Positions 1-7,868 are shown, counted from the stretch's first letter. The stretch is DNA of 45,961 nt from Bruticola sp004554425 (GCA_958366945.1 CATXCY010000019.1:1-45961), one strand, 5' to 3'. Translations and numbers: made by a program. The notes: generated from the sequence alone by a model not told the origin.

Positions 1-96
1 TGCAGATATACTCTACCACATGAGCGGTGCTATGGTTTTTTTATATGTTCAACTTAATTTTACAATTAACAAATAGGCCTTATTCTATTTTTACTA

Positions 97-125
97 TTGA
101 CACACTCTTGCAGATAGTGTATATA
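97..125 (+). promoter_or_regulatory. sigma70 promoter of tracrRNA
   Basis: A TTGACA -35 box (97-102) is followed after exactly 17 bases by a TATATA -10 box (120-125), placing the start near 132, just before the anti-repeat. Both boxes are close to consensus, so tracrRNA should be expressed strongly and independently of cas9. Confidence 0.8.
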
Positions 126-131
126 TATTAA

Positions 132-223
132 CGTCTTCTTGTACCACAACGAGAGATATTTAGGTTACTGCAATCAGGCAGTATGCCTTAAAGCGACGGT
201 CCTAAGTGGCCGTCTTTTTTTTT
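132..223 (+). ncRNA. tracrRNA of the type II-C CRISPR system
   Basis: The RNA starts with an anti-repeat (about 139-174) that contains TACCACAACGAGA (142-154), a 13-base identity with the plus-strand sequence of the CRISPR repeat. It is therefore complementary to crRNA made from the minus strand of the array. Upstream and downstream of this core the match continues with a few mismatches and G-U pairs. Two hairpins follow: AGGCA-gta-TGCCT (176-188), and GACGG/CCGTC (195-214) ending in nine T residues (215-223), a Rho-independent terminator. Its own promoter lies at 97-125. Known role in the family: it pairs with pre-crRNA for processing and loads the guide into Cas9. It lies upstream of cas9 on the same strand. 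Confidence 0.85.
195..223 (+). terminator. tracrRNA terminator
   Basis: Stem GACGG (195-199) pairs with CCGTC (210-214) and is followed by nine T residues. In tracrRNAs this last hairpin also contacts Cas9. Confidence 0.8.
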
Positions 224-389
224 GCTTTTACCATTTTACACAGTTTAGTTTGTGATTTCATTCGTATATCAAAACTATCCAAGGCACGACTTTGGCAGCA
301 CTGAGGCTTTGTAGAATTGTGCTCGAAAAATAATTAGTAATACTCGCCTCACCTTGAACCGAATTAAGTCACTTGTCCCGTATTTTATA

Positions 390-418
390 TTGACAATAGT
401 TTTGTCTTTTCCTAATAT
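390..418 (+). promoter_or_regulatory. sigma70 promoter of cas9-cas1-cas2
   Basis: TTGACA (390-395), a 17-base spacer and TAATAT (413-418) put the start near 425 and leave a 5' leader of about 104 bases before cas9. The leader contains a perfect 6-bp hairpin, CAAAGC-TGTG-GCTTTG (444-459). The rest of the stretch from 224 to 389 shows nothing I can name. Confidence 0.7.
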
Positions 419-528
419 CACATTGTTATTGGTATTCATTTTGCAAAGCTGTGGCTTTGTAGTTGTTGTAGATGTTTAACCGGTTGTATGTACCTGAAAT
501 TTTTTAGATAAGTTATTGGAGTTGAATT

Positions 529-3500
529 ATGCCGCAAGAAACAAAGAAAGTACCTTATGTTTTGGGTTTGTGTCTCAGTACAACTTCCGTTGGTTGGTCT
601 GTTTTAGAAACTGACGAAACTGGTATTCCATTTAGAATTGCTGATTTAGGTGTACGTGCGTTTAAAGAGGCCAAGACTAACTACAAACGTTCTAAATACA
701 GAACATCACGACGCAGATTGCAAAGAAAAGCTTGTAGAAAAAGTCGCGTTATGGAGCTTCTTGAGAGAATTGGACTGATAAAAAAAGAAACCCTGGAAGG
801 AATTTTCGTAAAGTCCGGTTTTGAGAAGGATGTCATCATTTTGCGCAAAGAGGGCTTAGATCGCAAATTGGAAAATGACGAGTGGGCCCGCGTCCTTTAT
901 AATTTCACTCAGCGCCGTGGCTACAAAATAACCAGTGCTGCAAAAGAGATTTCGACTAAAAAAATTGCAGAGGAATCTAAAAAACAAAACAGCAAAAGCA
1001 ATTTCAGCAACGACGACAAAATCGCTCAAGAAGAAGCAAAGAGACATGTTGGGCTTTTAGCTGCAGTTGATAGCAACACTAAAGAGCTAAAAAAGGGCAA
1101 TTACCGTACCATCGGAGAGATGTTCTGCAGCTCAAAAGATGAGCGCTTCGTTGTTAAAGATGGCAGTAATCGTGAAATAGGGCGTGCTACTCGCAACAAG
1201 CACGGAATATACAATTTTGCTGTTTCCAGAGAACTTATAAAAGATGAAATATCAAAACTTTTTGATGCTCAGAGGAAACAAGGAAACAATTTTGCTGACA
1301 AATCTTTCCAAAAAGAGTACGAAAGCATTGTGTTCTCTCACTATGATAAGCCTCAAGATTTGCGAGGCAATTGTTTTTTTGAAAAGGGAGAAAAGTGCGC
1401 TTTCAAAGCCGGTTACACTTTCGAGTATTTCAAGTTACTGTGTGAGTTAAATAACATTCGCATTATTTCAACTGAATCTAAAGTAGATAAAGCAGTTCGT
1501 AAAATTACGGAAAGCCAGCGTAATACCATTATCGGATTATACAAAAAAAGTCCGAGACTAGCTCCTAAAGACTTAAGCAAAGAGCTTAATTTAAAAAGCA
1601 GTGAGTATTTGCGCTCTTTTAATACGAAACAAATGCAATCCTACCACGAAATTCGTGAAGCACTTAACAAGGTCACAAAAAATGTGGCCAATGACTTGTC
1701 TAATGAGCAATTTGATAAAATAGGCGAAATCTTAAGCTTGTATAAGAATGATGACGAACGGCGCGAGAAACTGCAAGAATTGCGACTCAATGTAGGACTG
1801 GGTAATAATGGTCTTGGAAATGCTGAAATACAGTCTTTGCTTGAGCTAAATTTTAGTGGAACTGGTAGTTTGTCATTAACAGCCATGAAAAAACTTATTC
1901 CCTACTTAGAAAAAGGTTCATCCTACGGTGAGGCTTGTGAAAAAGTTTACGGCGATCATTGCGCTCAATATAGTGGCGAGCGTGAGAAATATCTTTCTTT
2001 TGAAAAGCTAAGGGAAAATGGCGCTTTAGATTCAATAAATAGTCCAATCGTAGCTCGTGCCATTACTCAAGCATTTAAAGTAATCAATGCTGTAATCCGT
2101 AAATATGGCTCTCCGCAGTCAGTTCACATCGAATTATCTAGAGATATAAAATGCAGCAGTAAGACTCGTGAAAGAATTGCTCAGGATAACGAGGCAAATA
2201 GAAAAAGACGAGAAGAGTTAATAAATGAGGTTGAAAAAATAAAAAAACGGAATAACGTTGAGAAAGTTAAGGCTACGGAGCAAGAGATACTTAAATTACA
2301 GTTGTACAAAGATCAAAATGGGAAGTGTTTGTATTCCGGAAAAGAACTTGATGAGAATAAGCTCTTTTCAGATCCTAATTATGCTGAAATCGATCATATT
2401 ATTCCGTACAGCCAAAGTTTCGATAATAGCGAAGCGAACAAAGTCCTTACTCTTCCAGAAGAGAATCGGCACAAGGGTAATGAAGTTCCTATAGCCTATA
2501 TACTCCGCAAGCACAAGAATAGTGAAGAGGAATACGAGGCTTTCATTAAACGCGTTAAGAGTGTAACCAAAGAGGTCTCTAATGCAAATAAAGATCGGCG
2601 GAAGATATTGGAGAAAAGGAAGCAAAACCTTTTAATTTCCCCTAATTTTAAAGTTGATGAGTTGGAAGGGCTCTTAGTGAGAGAAGCTGTCGGTGTGCAA
2701 AATATACAAAAAAAGACAGCTGACATCCTACGGGATTACCTTGCTTTCAGTGGTGAGACGAAACAACCTGTTGTTGTGACAAAACGCAGCATTACCGAAG
2801 CTATATGCGAGCAATTAGGGTTGCAGGATCGGTATAACAATGTCGGCGTATTAAGTAGTGCCCTAAGTGCCATACTTATAGCAGTAACTCCGGCAAATTA
2901 TGAAGCTAAAATGACTGAGTACGTGGAGTTTAGAGAGAGTCAATATACCGATGACGGATACATTGATCTGGAAGATGGCAAAAAAATGACCATTGAAGAA
3001 TTTGATGCTAAATACATGCCAAAGGCTAGCAGCCTGAAGTATGTGTATGGCTATTTGAAGAAGGAAGTAGAAATTTGGATGTCTTCAGCTTCTGGCACAA
3101 AGGGCATAAACGATAAAAGAAAGAAGCTAAAAGGTTTATATAAGGAGGAGTTTGAAGGCAAATACGAGGACGAGGTAAAGAATTGGAAGCCTATTTTTGT
3201 CTCTCAAATGCCAGATCGCAAAATTAGTGGTCAAGCTCACACCGAAACTATTCGCAGTACCAAGGTAGATGTGGGCAAAAACAGCCAAGATCGCATCAGT
3301 GTTATAACTAAAACACCTCTAACCAGCTTGAAGCTCAAAGACGGCGAAATTGAGAATTACTATATGCCTAATAGTGATCGCTTACTTTATGAAGAGCTAA
3401 AAAACCGCTTAAAAGGATACTACGGCAACGCTGAAAAAGCATTTAAGGAGCCAGTGTATAAGCCCAAGAAAGACGGTAGCAAAGGCCCGCGAGTTTACAA

Positions 3501-4110
3501 AGTAAAAACTTGTAAGTATGAATCACGGGGTAAGTATGTGGAAATAAACGACTGCAATATGCAATCACGTAAAAGGGCTGTTGCCAAAAAGGGTGATATT
3601 GTACGCATTGATATTTTCCACATAACTGGAGGAAAAGATCAAGGCTACTACTTTGTGCCAATTTATGTGGCCGATACCATAAAAAACACACTTCCTAAAC
3701 ATGCCGTTGTAATTAATTCTAAGTCATCCAAAGTTGAGTGGAAGGAGATGAAAGACAGCAATTTCGTATTCTCTCTTTATAAAGGCGATTTGATACACAT
3801 CAAGCTGAGTAATTGTAAAGACAAAGACTCAGACAATAAGATGCGTAAAGCAAAAGACATGTACGTGTACTATGACGGCGTTGCTTTTTACCAATCTGAC
3901 AAGTGTGCAGACCAATCAATCGGTGAGCTTAACGGAGCCATAAATGCAAGTTGGCATGACGGTAGTTGTGAAGATAGTATCTATATCCATAGCGAAGGGA
4001 TAGATGTGTTAGAAAAATATGAAGTAGACGTATTAGGCAACTACCATAAAGTGCGTTTGCCGGAAAAACGTCAAGCTTTTAATTTGAAATATAGCCAAAA
4101 GGAACAATAA
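529..4110 (+). CDS. cas9: Cas9, type II-C, with an inactivated RuvC centre and intact HNH
   Basis: RNA-guided CRISPR effector of 1193 aa. A TTGGAG ribosome site stands before the ATG. The order is RuvC-I (about residues 10-25), arginine-rich bridge helix (about 53-80), REC lobe, RuvC-II (535 region), HNH (about 600-660), RuvC-III (770-785) and a C-terminal PAM-interacting region. HNH looks active: D622-H623 in EIDHIIP and N646 in ENRHKGN. RuvC does not. The RuvC-I motif reads LGLCLSTTSVGW, so the catalytic Asp is Cys15. RuvC-III reads LSSALSA where active enzymes have HHAxDA, so His is Ser777 and Asp is Ser780. Only Glu535 (HIELSRD) remains. The frame is otherwise unbroken. Inference: it nicks only the target strand, or only binds. 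It is longer than Neisseria Cas9 (1082 aa) but normal for the wider family. Confidence 0.96.
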   Translation: MPQETKKVPYVLGLCLSTTSVGWSVLETDETGIPFRIADLGVRAFKEAKTNYKRSKYRTSRRRLQRKACRKSRVMELLERIGLIKKETLEGIFVKSGFEKDVIILRKEGLDRKLENDEWARVLYNFTQRRGYKITSAAKEISTKKIAEESKKQNSKSNFSNDDKIAQEEAKRHVGLLAAVDSNTKELKKGNYRTIGEMFCSSKDERFVVKDGSNREIGRATRNKHGIYNFAVSRELIKDEISKLFDAQRKQGNNFADKSFQKEYESIVFSHYDKPQDLRGNCFFEKGEKCAFKAGYTFEYFKLLCELNNIRIISTESKVDKAVRKITESQRNTIIGLYKKSPRLAPKDLSKELNLKSSEYLRSFNTKQMQSYHEIREALNKVTKNVANDLSNEQFDKIGEILSLYKNDDERREKLQELRLNVGLGNNGLGNAEIQSLLELNFSGTGSLSLTAMKKLIPYLEKGSSYGEACEKVYGDHCAQYSGEREKYLSFEKLRENGALDSINSPIVARAITQAFKVINAVIRKYGSPQSVHIELSRDIKCSSKTRERIAQDNEANRKRREELINEVEKIKKRNNVEKVKATEQEILKLQLYKDQNGKCLYSGKELDENKLFSDPNYAEIDHIIPYSQSFDNSEANKVLTLPEENRHKGNEVPIAYILRKHKNSEEEYEAFIKRVKSVTKEVSNANKDRRKILEKRKQNLLISPNFKVDELEGLLVREAVGVQNIQKKTADILRDYLAFSGETKQPVVVTKRSITEAICEQLGLQDRYNNVGVLSSALSAILIAVTPANYEAKMTEYVEFRESQYTDDGYIDLEDGKKMTIEEFDAKYMPKASSLKYVYGYLKKEVEIWMSSASGTKGINDKRKKLKGLYKEEFEGKYEDEVKNWKPIFVSQMPDRKISGQAHTETIRSTKVDVGKNSQDRISVITKTPLTSLKLKDGEIENYYMPNSDRLLYEELKNRLKGYYGNAEKAFKEPVYKPKKDGSKGPRVYKVKTCKYESRGKYVEINDCNMQSRKRAVAKKGDIVRIDIFHITGGKDQGYYFVPIYVADTIKNTLPKHAVVINSKSSKVEWKEMKDSNFVFSLYKGDLIHIKLSNCKDKDSDNKMRKAKDMYVYYDGVAFYQSDKCADQSIGELNGAINASWHDGSCEDSIYIHSEGIDVLEKYEVDVLGNYHKVRLPEKRQAFNLKYSQKEQ

Positions 4111-4125
4111 CCAAGCGGAGGGCCG

Positions 4126-5025
4126 GTGGAGTTTAAGTCTGTTTATATAGCCAATCCGGCCCGCCTGACGGTGCGCCGAGAACAATTGGTAATAACTCAA
4201 GATAGTGAAGTTACTATTCCTATGGAAGATATTACCAGTTTGTTAGTTGAATCGCGTCAAGTTTCCGTTACTTCAGCAGCTTTGCAAAAGTTAGCTGAAT
4301 ATGAAGTTACCGTTTACTTTTGCGACGAGCAGCACTTGCCTTCGGCCCTCCTCTTGCCTTTAAATTCTCACTGCCGACAACTTAAAGCTTTACAAGCCCA
4401 AATAGCTTTAACCAAGCCTCGCCAGAAGCAACTTTGGCAGCAAGTAGTGGCCGCTAAAATCAATAACCAAGCCAAATGTTTGGAGCTATTGCAAAACAAT
4501 GGCTACCTATACTTGCGAACTTTAGCTAATCAAGTGCGTCCTGGTGATCCTAATAACTTAGAAGCTATGGCTGCTGCCTTTTATTTTCCTAATCTCTTTG
4601 GAATGAATTTTACTAGAGAGCTCCCCTGCCTAATTAACAGTGCTCTAAATTACGGCTATTCTATAGTGCGCGGCGCTGTAGCTCGCAATTTAGTTACTCG
4701 CGGTTTAGAGCCTTGTTTAGGCATTTTTCACCACAGTCAGCTTAATCAATTTAATCTGGCTGACGACCTTATGGAACCGCTGCGACCTCTAGTCGATCTT
4801 TTTGTAGCTTCCAAGCTTAAAAGTGAAGACGAAGAGCTGACTCCCACTATCAAAAAACAACTTTTCAACCTTACCAACTACATGTTAAAGCAAGGCCCCA
4901 AGCGCTATCGCTTAATTTCTTCTATTGGAAAAATTGCCGATAGTTTTAAACGCGCTTTAACTGACAAAAGTGAGATTTTAGAACTTCCCGAGCTCATACC
5001 TTTGGAGTCTTATAAATATGAGTAA
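4126..5025 (+). CDS. cas1: Cas1 integrase of type II-C
   Basis: Subunit of the Cas1-Cas2 complex that inserts new spacers. It has 299 aa, the usual length for type II Cas1. A GTG start at 4126 has a GGAGG site just upstream and lies 15 bases after the cas9 stop, so the genes are cotranscribed. Catalytic residues are present: Glu in NLEAMAAAFYF, His in LGIFHHSQ and the acidic pair in LADDLMEP. The second His of the common GIHH motif is kept, with Phe replacing the first. The adaptation enzyme therefore looks functional even though Cas9 has lost its RuvC site. Its end overlaps the start of cas2 by 8 bases. Confidence 0.95.
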   Translation: MEFKSVYIANPARLTVRREQLVITQDSEVTIPMEDITSLLVESRQVSVTSAALQKLAEYEVTVYFCDEQHLPSALLLPLNSHCRQLKALQAQIALTKPRQKQLWQQVVAAKINNQAKCLELLQNNGYLYLRTLANQVRPGDPNNLEAMAAAFYFPNLFGMNFTRELPCLINSALNYGYSIVRGAVARNLVTRGLEPCLGIFHHSQLNQFNLADDLMEPLRPLVDLFVASKLKSEDEELTPTIKKQLFNLTNYMLKQGPKRYRLISSIGKIADSFKRALTDKSEILELPELIPLESYKYE

Positions 5026-5329
5026 GCTTATGAGAATGATCGTTTTTTTTGATTTACCGGTGCAAACTAAAACTCAACGCCAGGCAGCTACAAAATTTCG
5101 CAATTTCTTACTAAAAGATGGCTACTATATGATGCAATTTTCCGTCTACGCTCGCATTTGCAACAGCTTCGATTCGGTCAGTTTACATGAAGAGAGGCTA
5201 AAGAAAAATATCCCCGAGTGCGGCTTAATCCGCTTGCTGACAGTTACCGAAAAACAATATGGCAACTCAAAAGTATTGCTAGGCCCGCGCAACGTTTATG
5301 ACTTTCCTAAACAATTGGAAGAATTTTAA
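5018..5329 (+). CDS. cas2: Cas2 of type II-C
   Basis: Structural partner of Cas1 in spacer integration, 103 aa. The N-terminal beta strand MIVFFDLP carries the conserved Asp, and the segment from about residue 30 (DGYYMMQFSVYARIC) is typical of Cas2 from type II-C loci. The ATG overlaps the end of cas1 by 8 bases, which suggests translational coupling. No csn2 or cas4 gene follows, so the cas9-cas1-cas2 set fits subtype II-C. Convergent terminators and the CRISPR array follow directly. Confidence 0.93.
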   Translation: MSKLMRMIVFFDLPVQTKTQRQAATKFRNFLLKDGYYMMQFSVYARICNSFDSVSLHEERLKKNIPECGLIRLLTVTEKQYGNSKVLLGPRNVYDFPKQLEEF

Positions 5330-5332
5330 AAG

Positions 5333-5368
5333 AAAAAAATCGCCAGCCTTTACGAAAAAAAAACTGGC
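5333..5368 (-). terminator. terminator for minus-strand CRISPR transcript
   Basis: Read on the minus strand, GCCAG (5368-5364) pairs with CTGGC (5346-5342), followed by GA and seven T residues (5339-5333). It sits where leftward transcription of the array would run into cas2. Confidence 0.55.
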
Positions 5369-5381
5369 AATTTTCTATTTT

Positions 5382-5407
5382 GTGAAGAGTAATCTTCACT
5401 TTTTTTT
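5382..5407 (+). terminator. terminator of the cas operon
   Basis: A perfect 7-bp hairpin, GTGAAGA-GTAA-TCTTCAC, is followed by eight T residues. It would stop the cas transcript before it runs antisense into the array. Confidence 0.75.
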
Positions 5408-5457
5408 AGCTCCCAGGGCGCATTTTTCGCCTCTTCACCGGCAATTGCACTCCCCGT

Positions 5458-5888
5458 ATTATACCACAACGAGAAACATTAGGGAACTACAACTTACCTT
5501 TCTGGTTAAAAGATGATAACGACATTATACCACAACGAGAAACATTAGGGAACTACAACAATAGTATGGAAGCTATTTATGATAGACTTATTATACCACA
5601 ACGAGAAACATTAGGGAACTACAACATGCAGGTAAGAATCCCTATCTATATACCTATTATACCACAACGAGAAACATTAGGGAACTACAACTTTCTCTAG
5701 TGGCGAATGCAATCCTCAGCGATTATACCACAACGAGAAACATTAGGGAACTACAACTTAGATGCTGAATTTGGTAAAGGTTGGTGGATTATACCACAAC
5801 GAGAAACATTAGGGAACTACAACATAAGGTTAAAGTAACAATAGATAAGATGATTGTACCACAACGATAAGTGTTAGGGAACTACAAA
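5458..5888 (-). CRISPR. CRISPR array, 7 repeats and 6 spacers, type II-C
   Basis: Six identical 36-base repeats start at 5458, 5524, 5590, 5656, 5722 and 5788; a seventh, degenerate repeat starts at 5853. On the plus strand the repeat begins ATTATACCACAACGAG and ends AGGGAACTACAAC. Spacers are 30 bases (5494-5523, 5560-5589, 5626-5655, 5692-5721, 5758-5787) and 29 bases (5824-5852). The tracrRNA anti-repeat matches the plus strand, so crRNA must come from the minus strand, where the repeat begins GTTGTAGTTCCC and ends TGGTATAAT. That end is a perfect extended -10 promoter element, as known for type II-C repeats in Neisseria. I found no spacer target within the window by eye. Confidence 0.97.
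5853..5888 (-). repeat. degenerate terminal CRISPR repeat
   Basis: This 36-base copy differs from the consensus at six positions, mostly in the middle (GATAAGTGTT replacing GAGAAACATT). On the minus strand it still ends TGGTACAAT, a usable extended -10 box facing spacer 6. It lies at the end away from the cas genes. Confidence 0.85.
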
Positions 5889-5918
5889 CACCAAGGTAGT
5901 TGTCCATTCTGGTATTAT

Positions 5919-5948
5919 GTTGTACACCCACACCGTAAAAGCTACAAC
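5919..5948 (-). repeat. probable decayed eighth CRISPR repeat
   Basis: Exactly 30 bases, one spacer length, after the degenerate repeat comes a segment that starts with TTGTAC (5920-5925), contains CCACA-like sequence and ends GCTACAAC (5941-5948), matching both ends of the repeat with about six bases lost from the middle. The spacing supports a fossil repeat; the similarity alone is modest. Confidence 0.4.
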
Positions 5949-5950
5949 GA

Positions 5951-5990
5951 AAAAAGCTCCTCTAGCTGTTGTTAAGCTAAAGGAGCTTTT
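5951..5990 (-). terminator. strong terminator after tRNA-Thr
   Basis: AAAAGCTCCT (5952-5961) pairs with AGGAGCTTTT (5981-5990), with an inner stem TAGCT/AGCTA. On the minus strand it ends in six T residues. It separates the tRNA-Thr transcript from the CRISPR array, so the array cannot depend on read-through from that side. Confidence 0.75.
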
Positions 5991-6046
5991 CAGAAGGAAG
6001 AATTTCCTCTCACCGTAGTAGCGAGCAAGAAACATTTTTTTAACAG

Positions 6047-6119
6047 AGCCAAGAATCAGACTCGAACTGACGACCTGCTCATTACGAGTGAGCTGCTCTA
6101 CCAACTGAGCTACCTTGGC
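6047..6119 (-). tRNA. tRNA-Thr (anticodon CGT)
   Basis: The minus strand folds as a 73-base cloverleaf: acceptor GCCAAGG with a G-U closing pair, D-arm GCTC/GAGC, anticodon stem GCTCA/TGAGC around loop CTCGTAA (anticodon CGT, reading ACG) and a T-arm containing TTCGAGT. CCA is not encoded, unlike the other three tRNAs here, so CCA addition would be needed. Confidence 0.93.
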
Positions 6120-6129
6120 AACCGCCGGT

Positions 6130-6157
6130 ATTATACCATAAAAATTAGTTCTGGCAA
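6130..6157 (-). promoter_or_regulatory. promoter of tRNA-Thr
   Basis: On the minus strand, TTGCCA (6157-6152), a 16-base spacer and TATAAT (6135-6130) preceded by TGG, an extended -10, lie just upstream of the tRNA 5' end. Confidence 0.75.
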
Positions 6158-6272
6158 TAGCATGTCGGCCAAAGATTTGCCTTGGCATCCTTTGCTAAAA
6201 GGGCCGGACGGAAAACAAAGCGAAAGCTCAGAGCGATTTTTGACAAACTTCGCAAAGGAGACTCTTATTACA

Positions 6273-7868
6273 ATGGAGCTGACACACAATTGGCTTAAAT
6301 TTAAAGACTTGTTCTTCCACGATGTAGAAAGCGGCCTCTCTTTAGATATTAGCCGCATGGGCTTAGATGACGAGTTTTTCGCTTCTATGGAAGAACCTAT
6401 GCAAAAAGCCTTCCAAGCTATGCGCGAATTGGAAGCCGGCGCTATCGCCAATCCTGACGAAAACCGCATGGTCGGCCACTATTGGTTGCGCAATTCCGAT
6501 TTGGCTCCCCAAAAAGAGCTTAAAGAAGAAATAGACACTACTTTTGAAAGCATTTTGGACTTTGCTTCTAAAGTACATAATGGCGAAATTCGTCCCGAAC
6601 GCGCCGAGCGTTTTACTACTATTCTTTCTATCGGTATCGGTGGTTCAGCTTTGGGCCCTGAGTTCGTGGCCTCAGCCCTCTCTACTCCCGACGATCCTAT
6701 GCGCATCTACTTCTTCGACAATACCGATCCCGAAGGCATCGACCATGTATTGGCTCAAATCGGCGAAGAATTGCGCCGCACTCTCTGTGTAGTTATTTCT
6801 AAATCGGGCGGCACTAAAGAAACCCGCAACGGTATGTTGGAAGCCCAAAATGCTTACGACCGCCTCGGCCTCCACTTCGGTCGCCACGCCGTAGCCATTA
6901 CTGGTAAAGACAGCCAATTAGACAAATACGCTCAAGCCAACCAATGGCTGGCCCGCTTCCCTATGTGGGACTGGGTTGGCGGTCGTACTTCCGAGCTTTC
7001 CGCCGTCGGTTTACTGCCGGCCGCTTTGGAAGGCTTCGATATTGACGACATGCTTAAAGGTGCTGCCACTTGTGATGAACTCACTCGCAGTACCGTTACT
7101 AAGCGCAATCCTGCTGCTCTCTTAGCTTTGGCTTGGTTTAAAGCTACCAATGGCAAAGGCGAAAAGGATATGGTTATCCTCCCCTACGCCGACCGTTTAA
7201 TGCTCTTTAGCCGCTATTTGCAGCAATTGATTATGGAATCTTTAGGTAAAGAAAAAGATCTTAGCGGCAAAGTAGTCAACCAAGGCATTACCGTCTACGG
7301 CAACAAAGGGAGCACGGATCAGCACGCCTACGTACAGCAATTGCGCGACGGCGTCAACAATTTCTTTATCACTTTCATATCTGTACTTAAAGATAGACAC
7401 AATATATCTATGGAAGTAGAAGACGGCGTCACTACTGGCGACTTCCTCTCCGGCTTCTGGCAAGGTACTCGCCAAGCTTTAACCGAGAGCGGCCGCGCTT
7501 CTATGCTTATTTCCATTCCGGAAGTAAATGCTTTTACCGTCGGTTTGCTCATTGCTCTTTATGAAAGAGCTGTCGGTTTCTACGCTTCTTTAGTAAATAT
7601 CAACGCTTACCACCAGCCCGGTGTGGAAGCTGGCAAAAAAGCGGCGGGCAAAATTTTAGAGTTACAAGCCAAAGTAGCTAGCACTCTTAAAGAAACTGGC
7701 CGTGCTATGGACGCTTTGGAAATAGCCGAAGCTTTAGATATGAAAGACAACGCAGAAGCCATTTTCCATATTGCCAGACACTTGGCTGCCAACTCTCGTT
7801 TGGGCATTACTGCTGATAATTTGAGTGCCGAAGCTAAGTTTGTTTACGACAAACATTTAGACTTCTAG
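6273..7868 (+). CDS. pgi: glucose-6-phosphate isomerase
   Basis: Interconverts glucose-6-phosphate and fructose-6-phosphate in glycolysis. The frame is open from 6162, but I place the start at the ATG at 6273 (531 aa), because AAAGGAG lies 12 bases upstream and homologous proteins begin at about this point. The sugar-phosphate binding segments are clear: LSIGIGGSALGP, the VISKSGGTKETRNGML region, FPMWDWVGGRTSELSAVG, and GNKGSTDQHAYVQQLRDG. The pattern closely resembles cyanobacterial PGI as I know it. The gene stands alone and is followed by a strong terminator. The upstream gap holds the tRNA-Thr promoter on the other strand. Confidence 0.95.
   Translation: MELTHNWLKFKDLFFHDVESGLSLDISRMGLDDEFFASMEEPMQKAFQAMRELEAGAIANPDENRMVGHYWLRNSDLAPQKELKEEIDTTFESILDFASKVHNGEIRPERAERFTTILSIGIGGSALGPEFVASALSTPDDPMRIYFFDNTDPEGIDHVLAQIGEELRRTLCVVISKSGGTKETRNGMLEAQNAYDRLGLHFGRHAVAITGKDSQLDKYAQANQWLARFPMWDWVGGRTSELSAVGLLPAALEGFDIDDMLKGAATCDELTRSTVTKRNPAALLALAWFKATNGKGEKDMVILPYADRLMLFSRYLQQLIMESLGKEKDLSGKVVNQGITVYGNKGSTDQHAYVQQLRDGVNNFFITFISVLKDRHNISMEVEDGVTTGDFLSGFWQGTRQALTESGRASMLISIPEVNAFTVGLLIALYERAVGFYASLVNINAYHQPGVEAGKKAAGKILELQAKVASTLKETGRAMDALEIAEALDMKDNAEAIFHIARHLAANSRLGITADNLSAEAKFVYDKHLDF

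Noticed and set aside
1..31. Minus-strand sequence with a tRNA D-arm-like GCTC...GAGT at the window edge.
   Set aside because: The expected U8 and a sensible anticodon arm spacing are missing, and the rest lies outside the window. It cannot be called a tRNA.
465..494. Partial likeness of the cas9 leader to the CRISPR repeat (GTTGTAG, ATGTTT, GTTGT), which might let tracrRNA pair with the cas9 mRNA as in scaRNA/tracr-L control.
   Set aside because: The likeness needs a 7-base gap and several mismatches; chance is a fair explanation. It would need an interaction prediction and conservation.
529..4110. Idea that the Cas9 RuvC changes are sequencing or assembly errors.
   Set aside because: The changes are several separate codons over 2.3 kb (TGT at 571, AGT at 2854, 2857 and 2866), all in frame, with no frameshift anywhere in the gene.
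5298..5516. Open frame running from the end of cas2 through the terminators into the first repeat.
   Set aside because: It overlaps two hairpin terminators and a CRISPR repeat and has no ribosome site.
5874..6188. Minus-strand frame of 104 codons covering tRNA-Thr.
   Set aside because: Its sequence contains the peptide pattern that arises from translating a tRNA gene; the tRNA explains it.
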